Of a stretch of 14,779 nt of DNA, positions 7,677 through 14,779 are shown one piece after another; positions within the stretch are counted from its first letter, which is position 1, and every line of letters starts with the position of its first letter. Origin of the DNA: DALYDP01 sp964348685. Its GTDB lineage: Bacteria; Patescibacteriota; Gracilibacteria; Peribacterales; Peribacteraceae. The DNA lies in the NCBI GenBank assembly GCA_964348685.1, contig CAYGDM010000024.1:1-14779 (forward strand), given 5' to 3'. The notes below the pieces were generated by a model, which saw only the letters and a program-made list of their open reading frames with translations, was not told the DNA's origin and did not search any database. The translations under genes and the position numbers were made by a program.

Positions 7677-7704
7677 ATTATCTTCGCGAAACCGCGCAAG
7701 TCAA
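7677..7704 (-). promoter_or_regulatory. Promoter of the 135-aa gene (leaderless type)
   Basis: On the minus strand, TTGACT (7699-7704) and GATAAT (7677-7682) are separated by 16 nt. The -10 box ends 9 nt before the ATG at 7667, so the 5' leader would be 0-3 nt. The spacer contains the perfect palindrome TTCGCGAA (7683-7690), a possible but unproven operator. Confidence 0.65.
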
Positions 7705-7754
7705 CAAAAATCAGAGCAACGTCAACCGTGATATACAGGATGACGATTCCGCTG

Positions 7755-7760
7755 TACTCT
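7755..7760 (+). promoter_or_regulatory. Likely -10 box of the M20 hydrolase gene
   Basis: TACTCT lies 9 nt before the ATG at 7770, the same geometry as at the 135-aa gene and ileS. It sits in a short inverted repeat, GTAC-TCT-GTAC (7754-7764). No good -35 box is visible, so confidence rests on the shared spacing. Confidence 0.4.
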
Positions 7761-7769
7761 GTACGATCT

Positions 7770-9071
7770 ATGGCGAACTTCCCTTCCCCTACCCAGATCA
7801 TTGAAGAATTGAACGACAATAACTCGTTCATCGACCCGCTGTCGCCCCATCCGCGGCAGGGAGAAGTAGAAGCTGCGAAATACATCTACGATCTTGCACA
7901 AAAGTTCAGCCTGGGAAACGCTCACATCGTTCCTTTGCCGCGAACGCCGACATTCGATCCCTATACGAAGGTGGAGCCTGCATTGAGCAACGTCGTGATC
8001 GACGTCGGGGAAGGCACGGAGGAAATACTCTTCTTCCACGGCCATTTCGACGTGGTTCCTCCTAAGGATTACCACGGGAAATCACATGACATCGTCCGTC
8101 GGCCGGATGGCGAACTGCGCGGGCTCGGTTCATACGACATGCTTCCCGGCGTCGCGGCGATCCTGACGGCATTACGGGGCATTCAGGTGGCGAAACATCG
8201 CCGTATCCGGGCGATACTCGTCTGCGGGGAAGAAAACGATTCGGAAGGAACGCATGCTGCCTTTGATCGAACAAAAAATTTATTCAATTTTGCCGGAAGG
8301 CGTGCGGCACTCTCCACGGAAATCACCGTCGGTGCGACGATCAATGACCCGTACCATCTCGTCGTCGGCCGTCCAGGTCGGTATACGTACGACCTACTCT
8401 TGGAAGGTCTCATGAGACACTCGGGTGAAGCGGACATCGAAGATTTGGACAAGATGACCCTGCAACGGCTTGCTGCCGCAGACCGCGCCGCGGCCAATTC
8501 CGCCTTGAAATTCCCGAAACACCCGAACGATACGGATAAACTCTTCGACAAGAATGCCCGTATCGCACTGGAACACGCGCATACTGCCAAACCAGGATCG
8601 CTCAGCACACCCGGCGACGGCGAGGCGCGTTTCAACGTGCATTACGCCAACCCGAGCCTTACGGCGGCGGACATCCAGCTCATGATCCACGAAAGCATCA
8701 AAGAGGCATTGGGGGACGAGCATTTCATTCTCGGAAAAACCGAACGAACGGTCCCATGGCTTCGGCCGTGGTTGGAACGTGTCGATGAAGGCAGTTTCGC
8801 CCGAAGCGTGCAGTCGATTGCCAGCAAAGTAGTCAGCGAACGAAGTAGGAAACAGCAATACGTCCAATTTCGTGCAGGAAAAGGAGTTGCCGATGAAAAC
8901 ATCATCAGCCAGCACGGCATACCCATCATGTGCATTCCTCCACAAGGTGAAGGCGCCCATAAAGAGGTGGAACGTAGTAACGTGAATAGTGTGACGGAAT
9001 TCCAGACCCCGGTATTGCAGGCCGCCGCGGCATACGACGGCGTGCTCTGCCCCGAGCAAGAAGAAGCCTGA
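7770..9071 (+). CDS. M20-family zinc metallohydrolase (ArgE/DapE/CPG2-like amidohydrolase or peptidase)
   Basis: This 433-aa protein carries the M20 two-metal site. HGHFD (90-94) supplies ligand H92 and the Asp D94; GLGSYDM (118-124) gives the bridging D123; CGEEND (152-157) gives the general base E154 and ligand E155; STEIT gives E184; GAHKEVE gives H397. The middle region (about 205-320) is the usual lid/dimerisation domain. The family cleaves N-acyl or peptide bonds of small substrates in the cytoplasm; which one cannot be told, and no arg or dap genes lie nearby. The frame is open from an ATG at 7557, but that would overlap the divergent 135-aa gene by 111 bp and run back through both promoters. 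ATG 7770 fits the protein family and has a -10-like box 9 nt upstream. Confidence 0.88.
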   Translation: MANFPSPTQIIEELNDNNSFIDPLSPHPRQGEVEAAKYIYDLAQKFSLGNAHIVPLPRTPTFDPYTKVEPALSNVVIDVGEGTEEILFFHGHFDVVPPKDYHGKSHDIVRRPDGELRGLGSYDMLPGVAAILTALRGIQVAKHRRIRAILVCGEENDSEGTHAAFDRTKNLFNFAGRRAALSTEITVGATINDPYHLVVGRPGRYTYDLLLEGLMRHSGEADIEDLDKMTLQRLAAADRAAANSALKFPKHPNDTDKLFDKNARIALEHAHTAKPGSLSTPGDGEARFNVHYANPSLTAADIQLMIHESIKEALGDEHFILGKTERTVPWLRPWLERVDEGSFARSVQSIASKVVSERSRKQQYVQFRAGKGVADENIISQHGIPIMCIPPQGEGAHKEVERSNVNSVTEFQTPVLQAAAAYDGVLCPEQEEA

Positions 9072-9104
9072 CGACGAACCTATGCGCGCAAGGAACCCAT
9101 GCGC

Positions 9105-9110
9105 TATCCT
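9105..9110 (+). promoter_or_regulatory. Likely -10 box of ileS (leaderless type)
   Basis: TATCCT is 8 nt from the ileS ATG at 9119, and no Shine-Dalgarno sequence precedes the start. A -35 box is not obvious. The 47-bp gap after the M20 gene has no terminator, so read-through is also possible. Confidence 0.4.
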
Positions 9111-9118
9111 CTCCGGGC

Positions 9119-12100
9119 ATGCGATTCGATCCCGTCGACCCCAGGCAAAATTTTCCCGCTCTCGAGGAAGGAATCCTGAAATATTGGCACGCCGAGAACG
9201 TGTTCCAGCGTAGTATCACGATGCGACAGGGAGGTGAGGTTTTTGGCTTCTACGACGGACCGCCGTTCGCGACGGGCCTCCCCCACTACGGCCATTTGCT
9301 CGGCGGAACGATCAAGGACGTCATCCCCCGATTCCAGACGATGCGCGGCAAGCAGGTGCACCGCCGGTTCGGCTGGGACTGCCACGGCCTGCCCGTGGAG
9401 TACGAGATCGAGAAGGAACATGGCATCAAGAGTCGCGCCGATATCGACGCGATGGGCGTGGCCGCGTTCAACGACCTGTGCCGAGACATCGTCCAGCGCT
9501 ACGTGAAGGAATGGCGCACGACGGTCGAACGCATGGGGCGCTTCGTCGACATGGACCACGACTATCGGACCATGGACCCGGACTACATGGAGTCGATCTG
9601 GTGGGTCTTCGCCGAGCTGGCCAAAAAGAACCTCCTCAAGGAGGGCTACAAACCCATGCACGTCTGCCCCCGGTGCGTCACCCCGCTCTCGAACTTCGAA
9701 GTCACCCAGGGCTATAGGGACGTCGACGACGTGACCGCCACAGTCGCCTTCAAGCTGAAGGATCAGAAAGACACTTCCATCCTCGCGTGGACGAGTACGC
9801 CATGGACGCTGCCGGGGAATCTCTTCCTCGCCGTCGACCCTGAAGCAACGTATACAAAAGTTGTACATGAAGGCAAGACGTACATTTTAGCGGAGCCCTT
9901 ACTGGAGCGATTATTCAAGGATTCTCCGTACGAGAAAATCGGAGCATCTTTCAAGGGAAAAGAGCTTGTCGGACTGAGCTACGAACCGTTGTTCCCCTAC
10001 TTTGCAGAGCAGTTTGAGAATGCATACAGAGTCGTCGCCGCTGACTTCGTGACCATGGAAGACGGCACGGGCATCGTCCACATCGCCCCTGCCTTCGGTG
10101 AAGATGATGCCGGCATCGGCAAGCGGGAGGGTACGGATATCCTGCAGCACGTCTCGATGGACGGCCGGTTTATCCCCGCGGTCACCGATTTCGCGGGCCT
10201 GGAGGTAAAGCCAAAGGACGCCCCGACCTCCACCGACAAACTCGTGATCGCCTGGCTGAAGGAACGCGGGCTGCTCTTCAAGAGCGAATCATACCGCCAC
10301 AGCTACCCGCACTGCTGGCGCTGCGACTCTCCCCTGCTCAACTACGCGACGTCGTCGTGGTTCGTGGCCGTCGAACAGATCAAGGAGGCGATGGTCGCCG
10401 CCAACAAAGAGACGGAGTGGGTGCCGGAGCACCTGCGCGACGGACGCTTCGGCAAGTGGCTCGAGGGCGCACGCGACTGGGCGATTTCCAGAAATAGATA
10501 CTGGGGCACACCGCTCCCGGTCTGGAGGACGGACGATAAGAGCGAAACCGTGATCATCGCCGGCCGCGATGATCTCTTGGCGTTCAAACCGATCCGCTTC
10601 ACGAAAATCACGGCCGTACGCCATGGCGAAAGCCTCGCGAACACCGGGAAAACATTCAACGGCATCGCGCCGGGTGTGGAGCTCACGAAGCGAGGCCAGG
10701 AACAAGCAGAAGACACGGCGGAATTCCTGAAAGACCAGAAGGTCTCGATCATCTACGCATCGCCGATGCTCCGTGCGCAGCAAACCGCCCAGGCGATCGC
10801 GAAAGCGACGGGGGCGACGATCGTCACAGACGACCGGCTCATCGAAACGCAATTTGGACCACTCGAGGGCGCATCGCATGACGCCAATGACGAAATGGCC
10901 AGAAAAGCGCGCAGGATGGCCAAAATGGAGACACGCGACCTCGAAGGGTATTGGTACGTCGACGGCATGGAAAACATGGCGACGATGGACAAGCGCCTGC
11001 ACGGCTTCCTCAACGAGATCCTCCCGAAACACCGCAGCGAGCACGTCGTCATCGTATCGCACGGAGCGCCGCTCCTACGCGTGCGCGGCTACTTCACGCG
11101 CGAAGACCCATACAAGCTCAGCGTGCTACCGATTCCCGACCTCGCGGAACCGACGGCCTACTTCTGGGATCACGACACGCAGGCGCAGGCGGACCTCCAC
11201 AAGCAGCACATGGATGCCGTGAAACGGCCCGCACTGAAACCGAGCGCCGAAAGCGTGCATCTTACTCTGGTACGGCACGGAGAGACTGATTGGAACAAGG
11301 AGCACAAGCTGCAGGGAGGAGAAGCGGATGAACCACTAAATGACACGGGACGATCTCAGGCGAAGGAATTGGCAAAAGCACTCAAAGGCAAAAAATTTGA
11401 CGCTATCGTTTGCTCACCGATGGGTCGCGCGTTCGAGTCGGCGAAAATCCTCGGCGAAGAGCTCGGAATCACGAATGTCATACCATTAGAAGGACTGCGC
11501 GAACGTCGCTTCGGCGATTGGAGCGGCAAGCACGCCGGTGAATTAATGAAAGAGCATCCGTTCGCCGAGAAAATCGGCACATTCACGACGTACTACGCCA
11601 CACCGCCGAACGGCGAACTTCTCTCTGATTTCTTCAAGCGTATCGAAAGCACGTCCTTTGAACTACTGCAACGCTTCGCAGGAAAGCACGTGATCGTCGT
11701 CAGTCATCGAGGCACGAGCTCCGTTCTGCGCTCGATCGCACTGAATCTGCCGTATGCGGAGTCGAACAACCTCGTCCTGAAGAATTCCGAGTCGGTCGAG
11801 GTCACCTTGAACACCTTCCTGAAGCGCATCCCTGAGGTCCTCGACTGCTGGTTCGAGAGCGGCTCGATGCCCTACGCCCAAGAGCGTTTTCCGTATAAAT
11901 TTAATTCGAGTTCAGCCCTGAAGGAAGGCAAAAAATCGGTACAAATGCCAAAGGGTTTCCCAGCCGATTTCATCGCCGAAGGCATCGACCAAACACGCGG
12001 TTGGTTCTACACCCTGACCGTGCTCGGTGCCGCCCTGTACGGCAAGTCCCCCTTCAAGCATGTCGTGGTGAACGGCACGGTCCTCGCCGAGGACGGCCGC

Positions 12101-13444
12101 AAAATGAGCAAGCGCCTCAAGAACTATCCCCAACCGGACGCCGTCATCGATAAGCACGGCGCCGATGCCTTACGCTTCGCCCTCATGTCGTCGTCGGCTG
12201 TACGCGCCGAAGACGTCCGTTTCTCCGAAAAGACCGTCGAAGAGGCGGTGCGCGGTGCGCTGCTCCCCCTCTGGAACAGCTACAGCTTCTTCGTGACGTA
12301 CGCATCGCTCTGCGATTACGAACCGACCGCAGGCGTGTCGAAGAGCACGCACCCGCTCGACAGCTGGCTGCGCGCCGAACTCCAAGACCTCACGAACCGC
12401 GTAACGTCCGCATTGGAATCATACGACCTCGCGAAGGCCGCGGCTGAATTGCAGGACGGTCTCGACGGCCTGACCAACTGGTACATCCGACTCTCGCGCC
12501 GCCGCTTCGCGGGCAAAGGCCCGGGCGAAATGGTCGAGGCATCGGCAGAGCAATTCTCGCAGGACCAACGCGCCGCGCTCGATACGTTGTACGAAGCGCT
12601 GCTCACGTTCATTCGCCTGCTCGCGCCCTTCTGCCCGTTCATCACCGACGCGATCTACCTCAACCTCACGAAGCAGGACCACGGTTCGGTACACCTCGCC
12701 GATTGGCCGGAAGAGAAGAAGCTCACGAAAGCCGAACTCGCAATGCTCGAGAAGACGCGCGTGCTCCGGAACGTCGTATCGCTCGGTATGACGATCCGCA
12801 GCGAGAACAAGGTGAAGGTCCGCTTGCCGCTGCGCTCGGCCACGATCGCGATGCCTTCGTCGGTGCTCCACGCGAAAGACTTCTCCGATGAGGATCGCCA
12901 ACTTCTCGCCCAGGAACTGAACGTGAAGGAAATAGCCTTCAGCGACGATCCCGGCAGCCTTGGTGAACGCACGATCTCGGTGAACGCCCGCTTGGTGGGC
13001 GCGCGCCTGGGTAAGAAAGTGCAGGACGTGATCGCCGCGGGCAAGCGTGGAGAATTCACGGAAAACGCGGACGGCACTCTGACGATCCTCGGTGAAACAT
13101 TCACCGCGGAAGAAGCACCGATGCGCTATATGGGCGGGGAAGGTCGGGGAGTCGCGGCCGCGGGCGGTGTCATCGTCTCGCTCGATACCCAAACCGATCC
13201 TGAGCTGCTCCTCGAAGGCGACGCGCGTGAACTCATCCGCCACATCCAGCAGCAGCGCAAAGACGCGGGACTCTCGGTCCAAGACCGCATCGTCATCCAG
13301 GTCATGGGCAACGACGAGCTCATGAAGACGCATGGCAAGGCGATCGCCGACCAAACCAATGGCTCGCTCGGCGCGGCGGCGGAGAATCCATCGATGCTCG
13401 AACTCGATTCCGGCACCCTTACCGTTTCCTTTTCCCGCTCCTAA
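9119..13444 (+). CDS. ileS: Eukaryote-type isoleucyl-tRNA synthetase with two histidine-phosphatase domains inserted in the catalytic core
   Basis: This 1441-aa enzyme charges tRNA-Ile with isoleucine. It has HYGH at 56-59 (the HIGH motif), the CP1 editing domain with LAWTSTPWTLPGN (222-234) and GTGIVHIAPAFGEDD (316-330), Cys pairs at 183/186 and 399/402, and NRYWGTPLPVW (459-469). RIPEVLDCWFESGSMPYAQ (903-921), KMSKR (995-999), an anticodon-binding region (about 1080-1215) and a long C-terminal region follow. HYGHLLGGTIKD and KMSKRLKNYP are of the eukaryote/archaea-like type (IleS2), a class often insensitive to mupirocin. Between 469 and 903, where relatives have roughly 50-60 residues, lie two histidine-phosphatase domains (about 494-685 and 710-900), both with apparently complete catalytic sets. 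The frame is unbroken. The stop is 2 nt before the next gene. Confidence 0.96.
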   Translation: MRFDPVDPRQNFPALEEGILKYWHAENVFQRSITMRQGGEVFGFYDGPPFATGLPHYGHLLGGTIKDVIPRFQTMRGKQVHRRFGWDCHGLPVEYEIEKEHGIKSRADIDAMGVAAFNDLCRDIVQRYVKEWRTTVERMGRFVDMDHDYRTMDPDYMESIWWVFAELAKKNLLKEGYKPMHVCPRCVTPLSNFEVTQGYRDVDDVTATVAFKLKDQKDTSILAWTSTPWTLPGNLFLAVDPEATYTKVVHEGKTYILAEPLLERLFKDSPYEKIGASFKGKELVGLSYEPLFPYFAEQFENAYRVVAADFVTMEDGTGIVHIAPAFGEDDAGIGKREGTDILQHVSMDGRFIPAVTDFAGLEVKPKDAPTSTDKLVIAWLKERGLLFKSESYRHSYPHCWRCDSPLLNYATSSWFVAVEQIKEAMVAANKETEWVPEHLRDGRFGKWLEGARDWAISRNRYWGTPLPVWRTDDKSETVIIAGRDDLLAFKPIRFTKITAVRHGESLANTGKTFNGIAPGVELTKRGQEQAEDTAEFLKDQKVSIIYASPMLRAQQTAQAIAKATGATIVTDDRLIETQFGPLEGASHDANDEMARKARRMAKMETRDLEGYWYVDGMENMATMDKRLHGFLNEILPKHRSEHVVIVSHGAPLLRVRGYFTREDPYKLSVLPIPDLAEPTAYFWDHDTQAQADLHKQHMDAVKRPALKPSAESVHLTLVRHGETDWNKEHKLQGGEADEPLNDTGRSQAKELAKALKGKKFDAIVCSPMGRAFESAKILGEELGITNVIPLEGLRERRFGDWSGKHAGELMKEHPFAEKIGTFTTYYATPPNGELLSDFFKRIESTSFELLQRFAGKHVIVVSHRGTSSVLRSIALNLPYAESNNLVLKNSESVEVTLNTFLKRIPEVLDCWFESGSMPYAQERFPYKFNSSSALKEGKKSVQMPKGFPADFIAEGIDQTRGWFYTLTVLGAALYGKSPFKHVVVNGTVLAEDGRKMSKRLKNYPQPDAVIDKHGADALRFALMSSSAVRAEDVRFSEKTVEEAVRGALLPLWNSYSFFVTYASLCDYEPTAGVSKSTHPLDSWLRAELQDLTNRVTSALESYDLAKAAAELQDGLDGLTNWYIRLSRRRFAGKGPGEMVEASAEQFSQDQRAALDTLYEALLTFIRLLAPFCPFITDAIYLNLTKQDHGSVHLADWPEEKKLTKAELAMLEKTRVLRNVVSLGMTIRSENKVKVRLPLRSATIAMPSSVLHAKDFSDEDRQLLAQELNVKEIAFSDDPGSLGERTISVNARLVGARLGKKVQDVIAAGKRGEFTENADGTLTILGETFTAEEAPMRYMGGEGRGVAAAGGVIVSLDTQTDPELLLEGDARELIRHIQQQRKDAGLSVQDRIVIQVMGNDELMKTHGKAIADQTNGSLGAAAENPSMLELDSGTLTVSFSRS
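10598..11173 (+). other. Inserted histidine-phosphatase domain 1 within ileS
   Basis: Residues about 494-685 of the ileS product form a histidine-phosphatase (phosphoglycerate-mutase superfamily) domain. It has TAVRHGES (R501, nucleophile H502), YASPMLRAQQTA (R552), ETQFGPLEG (acid E576) and VIVSHGAPLLR (second His H648). Domains with these four features hydrolyse or transfer phosphate through a phosphohistidine. It has a longer insert (about 588-625) than domain 2. Confidence 0.88.
11246..11818 (+). other. Inserted histidine-phosphatase domain 2 within ileS
   Basis: Residues about 710-900 form a second, more typical domain. It has TLVRHGETDWN (R719, H720), VCSPMGRAFESA (R770), LRERRFGDWSG (E795) and VVSHRGTSSVLR (H863). 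It resembles CobC/GpmB-type small phosphatases. It shares only the motif residues with domain 1, and its DNA is visibly less GC-rich, so the two look like separate acquisitions rather than a recent tandem duplication. Confidence 0.9.
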
Positions 13445-13446
13445 GT

Positions 13447-13836
13447 ATGGCAGACCGCGCACTCGCCCTCCCGGTTCGCCTCATCCTGCAGTACGCGCTG
13501 ACGGTGCTTCTGCTCTGGCTCATCACGCGGTACCTGCCCGATTACCTCATCATCGACGGCGGCTGGATGGCGCTCCCGACGGTCGCGGCGCTCCTCATGC
13601 TCCTGAACATGTTCGCGCGGCCGGTCCTGAAGATCCTGACCCTGCCCCTCAAACTGTTCATGACGATCGTGGCGATCATCCTCGTGAACGCGCTCTTCCT
13701 CTGGATTCTGGAAAGCATCGCCGCCCGGTTCGACCCCGCGACGGCCATCCTGCTCGTTGAAGGCGGGCTCGGAGGGTGGATCGTCGTTGCACTGGTGCTC
13801 GGCCTCGGCAACTGGGTGATTCATCACATTATTTGA
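13447..13836 (+). CDS. Small four-helix membrane protein of the phage-holin-4-like family (PF04020 type)
   Basis: This 129-aa protein has four hydrophobic segments (about 12-27, 41-57, 68-90 and 103-125). The region MLLNMFARPVLKILTLPLKLF (about 51-71), with its Asn, Arg-Pro-Val-Leu-Lys and Leu-Pro, matches what I know of the PF04020 family. Despite the family name, most members are chromosomal inner-membrane proteins of unknown role and not lysis proteins; no phage genes lie nearby. The ATG is 2 nt after the ileS TAA with no Shine-Dalgarno sequence, so expression probably depends on ileS transcription and translational coupling. The stop is TGA. Confidence 0.85.
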   Translation: MADRALALPVRLILQYALTVLLLWLITRYLPDYLIIDGGWMALPTVAALLMLLNMFARPVLKILTLPLKLFMTIVAIILVNALFLWILESIAARFDPATAILLVEGGLGGWIVVALVLGLGNWVIHHII

Positions 13837-13937
13837 GGAGAAATAATTTCTATTCAGCCCTGATTAAAGCCATATATTTGATGTATACATTTTTTGAACA
13901 AAAGTAAGAAAAAGTTTCAAAAAGCACCGTCATGCGT
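13837..13937. other. AT-rich intergenic block
   Basis: This stretch after the small membrane-protein gene is strikingly AT-rich against GC-rich surroundings. It contains the 10-bp palindrome ATGTATACAT (13881-13890) running into six T residues, and AGAAATAATTTCT (about 13840-13852). Neither folds into a convincing terminator hairpin. I see no gene, RNA or promoter in it. Confidence 0.5.
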
Positions 13938-14033
13938 CAGCCTTCGTCAGGCTCAGGCTGTCATGGTTCGGCTCCGCTCACCATGACAGCGACGATGTCA
14001 GATACTTGTCATCCCGAGCGTAGCCGAGGGACA
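13938..14033. repeat. REP-like palindrome cluster
   Basis: Three short hairpins lie side by side. AGCCT-TCGTC-AGGCT (13939-13953) is followed by a perfect 11-bp stem, GCTGTCATGGT (13957-13967) with ACCATGACAGC (13980-13990) around a 12-nt loop. After a short gap comes TGTCATCCCGAGCG/TAGCCGAGGGACA (14008-14033). The last unit resembles the GTCATCC-GAGCG-AG-CGAAGGA type of repeat I recall from many bacterial genomes, often dispersed and REP-like. Other copies cannot be checked from one window. Confidence 0.75.
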
Positions 14034-14063
14034 TTGACGCTCATCCGACCCCTTCACTATCAT
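14034..14063 (+). promoter_or_regulatory. Promoter of the SLH-domain protein gene
   Basis: TTGACG (14034-14039) and TATCAT (14058-14063) are separated by 18 nt and precede the ATG at 14104. The predicted leader is about 34 nt and pyrimidine-rich (TTCCCTCCGTTCCCC), with no Shine-Dalgarno sequence. The -35 box begins exactly where the upstream repeat ends. Confidence 0.55.
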
Positions 14064-14103
14064 TGCCTACTTTCCCGTCTTCATTCTCTTCCCTCCGTTC
14101 CCC

Positions 14104-14779
14104 ATGAAGCGCCTCGTGGTCACCTCGCTCACCGCCGTCTGCGGATTCCTTCTGACGACGACGGCGCACGCCTCGTTCGTCGAAAAACACTTCCAGGCAG
14201 ACCCGGGTTGGAAGACACAGGAAGAGGTCGATCTGGAATCGGAAACGCGCATCGACGCGCGTACGGCCGTTCCGACCGAGACGGTGGAACAACACCGCGA
14301 GATCCGCGACGAGGAGGAGAACGACTTCAACGACACGGACGACGGTACGACGCGCTTCGGCGAGAACATCGACGCCGGCCGCATCCAATTCTCCGCATCC
14401 GCCCCGATGACCCGCGCGGAGTTCACGGCGATGCTCGTTCGCTCGCGATACACGAAGGCATCGATCGACTGGTGCTACTGGGACATCACGTCCGTCTGGC
14501 CGCCGAAGTTCGAGCTGCTCTTCCGCGACGTGTCGGTCGACCACGCATTCGCCCCGGAAATCTGTGTGGCCATGCGCGACGGCTTGGTCCGCGGCTACGG
14601 CAACGACGTCTTCCGCCCCGACGCGCAGATCACGTTCGCGGACGCCGCCAAGCTGATCGCCCGCTCGGAAGGCCTCACGCCGTACGTCGACTCGTCGAAG
14701 CCGAAATACTGGTTCAACCCGTACGTCGAGGCACTCGCCAGCCGCAACGCCATCCCGATGAGCGTGGAGAAATTGGAAG
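14104..14779 (+). CDS. Secreted S-layer-homology (SLH) domain protein, N-terminal part (3' truncated by the window)
   Basis: The frame is open from ATG 14104 to the window end, giving 225 residues, so the gene continues beyond. A clear signal peptide starts MKRLVVTSLTAVCGFLL and ends THA before Ser24 (AHA|S, signal peptidase I type). An acidic, probably disordered stretch follows (about 38-82, rich in Glu, Asp and Thr). SLH sequence begins near PMTRAEFTAMLVRS (101-114). A fuller repeat runs over about 140-190: LFRDVSVDHAFAPEI, then GLVRGYGNDVFRPDAQITF and ADAAKLIARSEGL. A third may begin at YWFNPYVEALASRNAI (202-217). SLH repeats bind cell-wall polymers, so this protein is probably exported and surface-attached. 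SWISS-type function of the missing C-terminus cannot be known. It has its own promoter just after the repeat cluster. Confidence 0.88.
   Translation, partial: MKRLVVTSLTAVCGFLLTTTAHASFVEKHFQADPGWKTQEEVDLESETRIDARTAVPTETVEQHREIRDEEENDFNDTDDGTTRFGENIDAGRIQFSASAPMTRAEFTAMLVRSRYTKASIDWCYWDITSVWPPKFELLFRDVSVDHAFAPEICVAMRDGLVRGYGNDVFRPDAQITFADAAKLIARSEGLTPYVDSSKPKYWFNPYVEALASRNAIPMSVEKLE

Noticed and set aside
7557..7769. N-terminal extension of the M20 hydrolase from ATG 7557
   Set aside because: It would overlap the divergent 135-aa gene and both promoters, and the extra 71 residues do not resemble the M20 family.
12419..13462. A 347-codon minus-strand open frame across the 3' end of ileS
   Set aside because: It is opposite well-conserved IleRS sequence and its translation is Arg/His/Glu-rich shadow sequence.
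13447..13836. The holin-like gene as evidence of a prophage or lysis cassette
   Set aside because: PF04020-type proteins are common chromosomal membrane proteins, and no endolysin, integrase or structural phage gene is present.

Overview
The window is a GC-rich, mostly ordinary-looking bacterial chromosome segment with two very unusual fusion proteins. TGA is used repeatedly as a plain stop, so the standard code applies. Shine-Dalgarno sequences are essentially absent. Several genes instead have a -10-like hexamer only 8-9 nt before the start codon, which suggests leaderless transcripts. The eukaryote-type isoleucyl-tRNA synthetase, the secreted S-layer-homology protein, the leaderless starts and the odd domain fusions suggest a candidate-phylum bacterium, such as a Patescibacteria/CPR lineage that does not recode TGA. 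This placement is inference, not proof.

Layout. 1-499 is the 3' end of uvrA, followed after 4 nt by a membrane-anchored metallophosphoesterase (504-1469). A non-coding stretch then holds a nested inverted-repeat element (1483-1611) and the terminator of a minus-strand gene. That gene (1669-3111) encodes a 480-aa protein I do not recognise. A divergent promoter region separates it from a plus-strand RelA/SpoT-family gene (3310-6075), whose product carries an apparent 10-helix EamA/DMT transporter domain at its C-terminus. Convergent to it, 3 nt away, is a minus-strand gene with a GNAT-like domain (6079-7173), preceded on the same strand by a 135-aa unknown (7260-7667). A divergent promoter region leads to an M20-family metallohydrolase (7770-9071). 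Next come a giant ileS (9119-13444), with two complete histidine-phosphatase domains inserted in its catalytic core, and a small four-helix membrane protein (13447-13836). The final intergenic region has an AT-rich block and a REP-like repeat cluster, then the start of a secreted SLH-domain protein (14104 to the window end).

How the genes relate. uvrA is DNA repair, ileS is translation, and the Rel protein is alarmone metabolism. In the Rel protein the (p)ppGpp hydrolase residues look intact, while key synthetase residues, including the catalytic Glu, are replaced. It therefore looks like a membrane-tethered (p)ppGpp hydrolase physically linked to a transporter-like domain. IleRS and Rel both belong to the amino-acid-starvation axis, and both are fused here to unexpected modules. 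A functional connection between them is speculative. The clearest candidates for something undescribed are the Rel-EamA fusion and the IleRS with two histidine-phosphatase domains.
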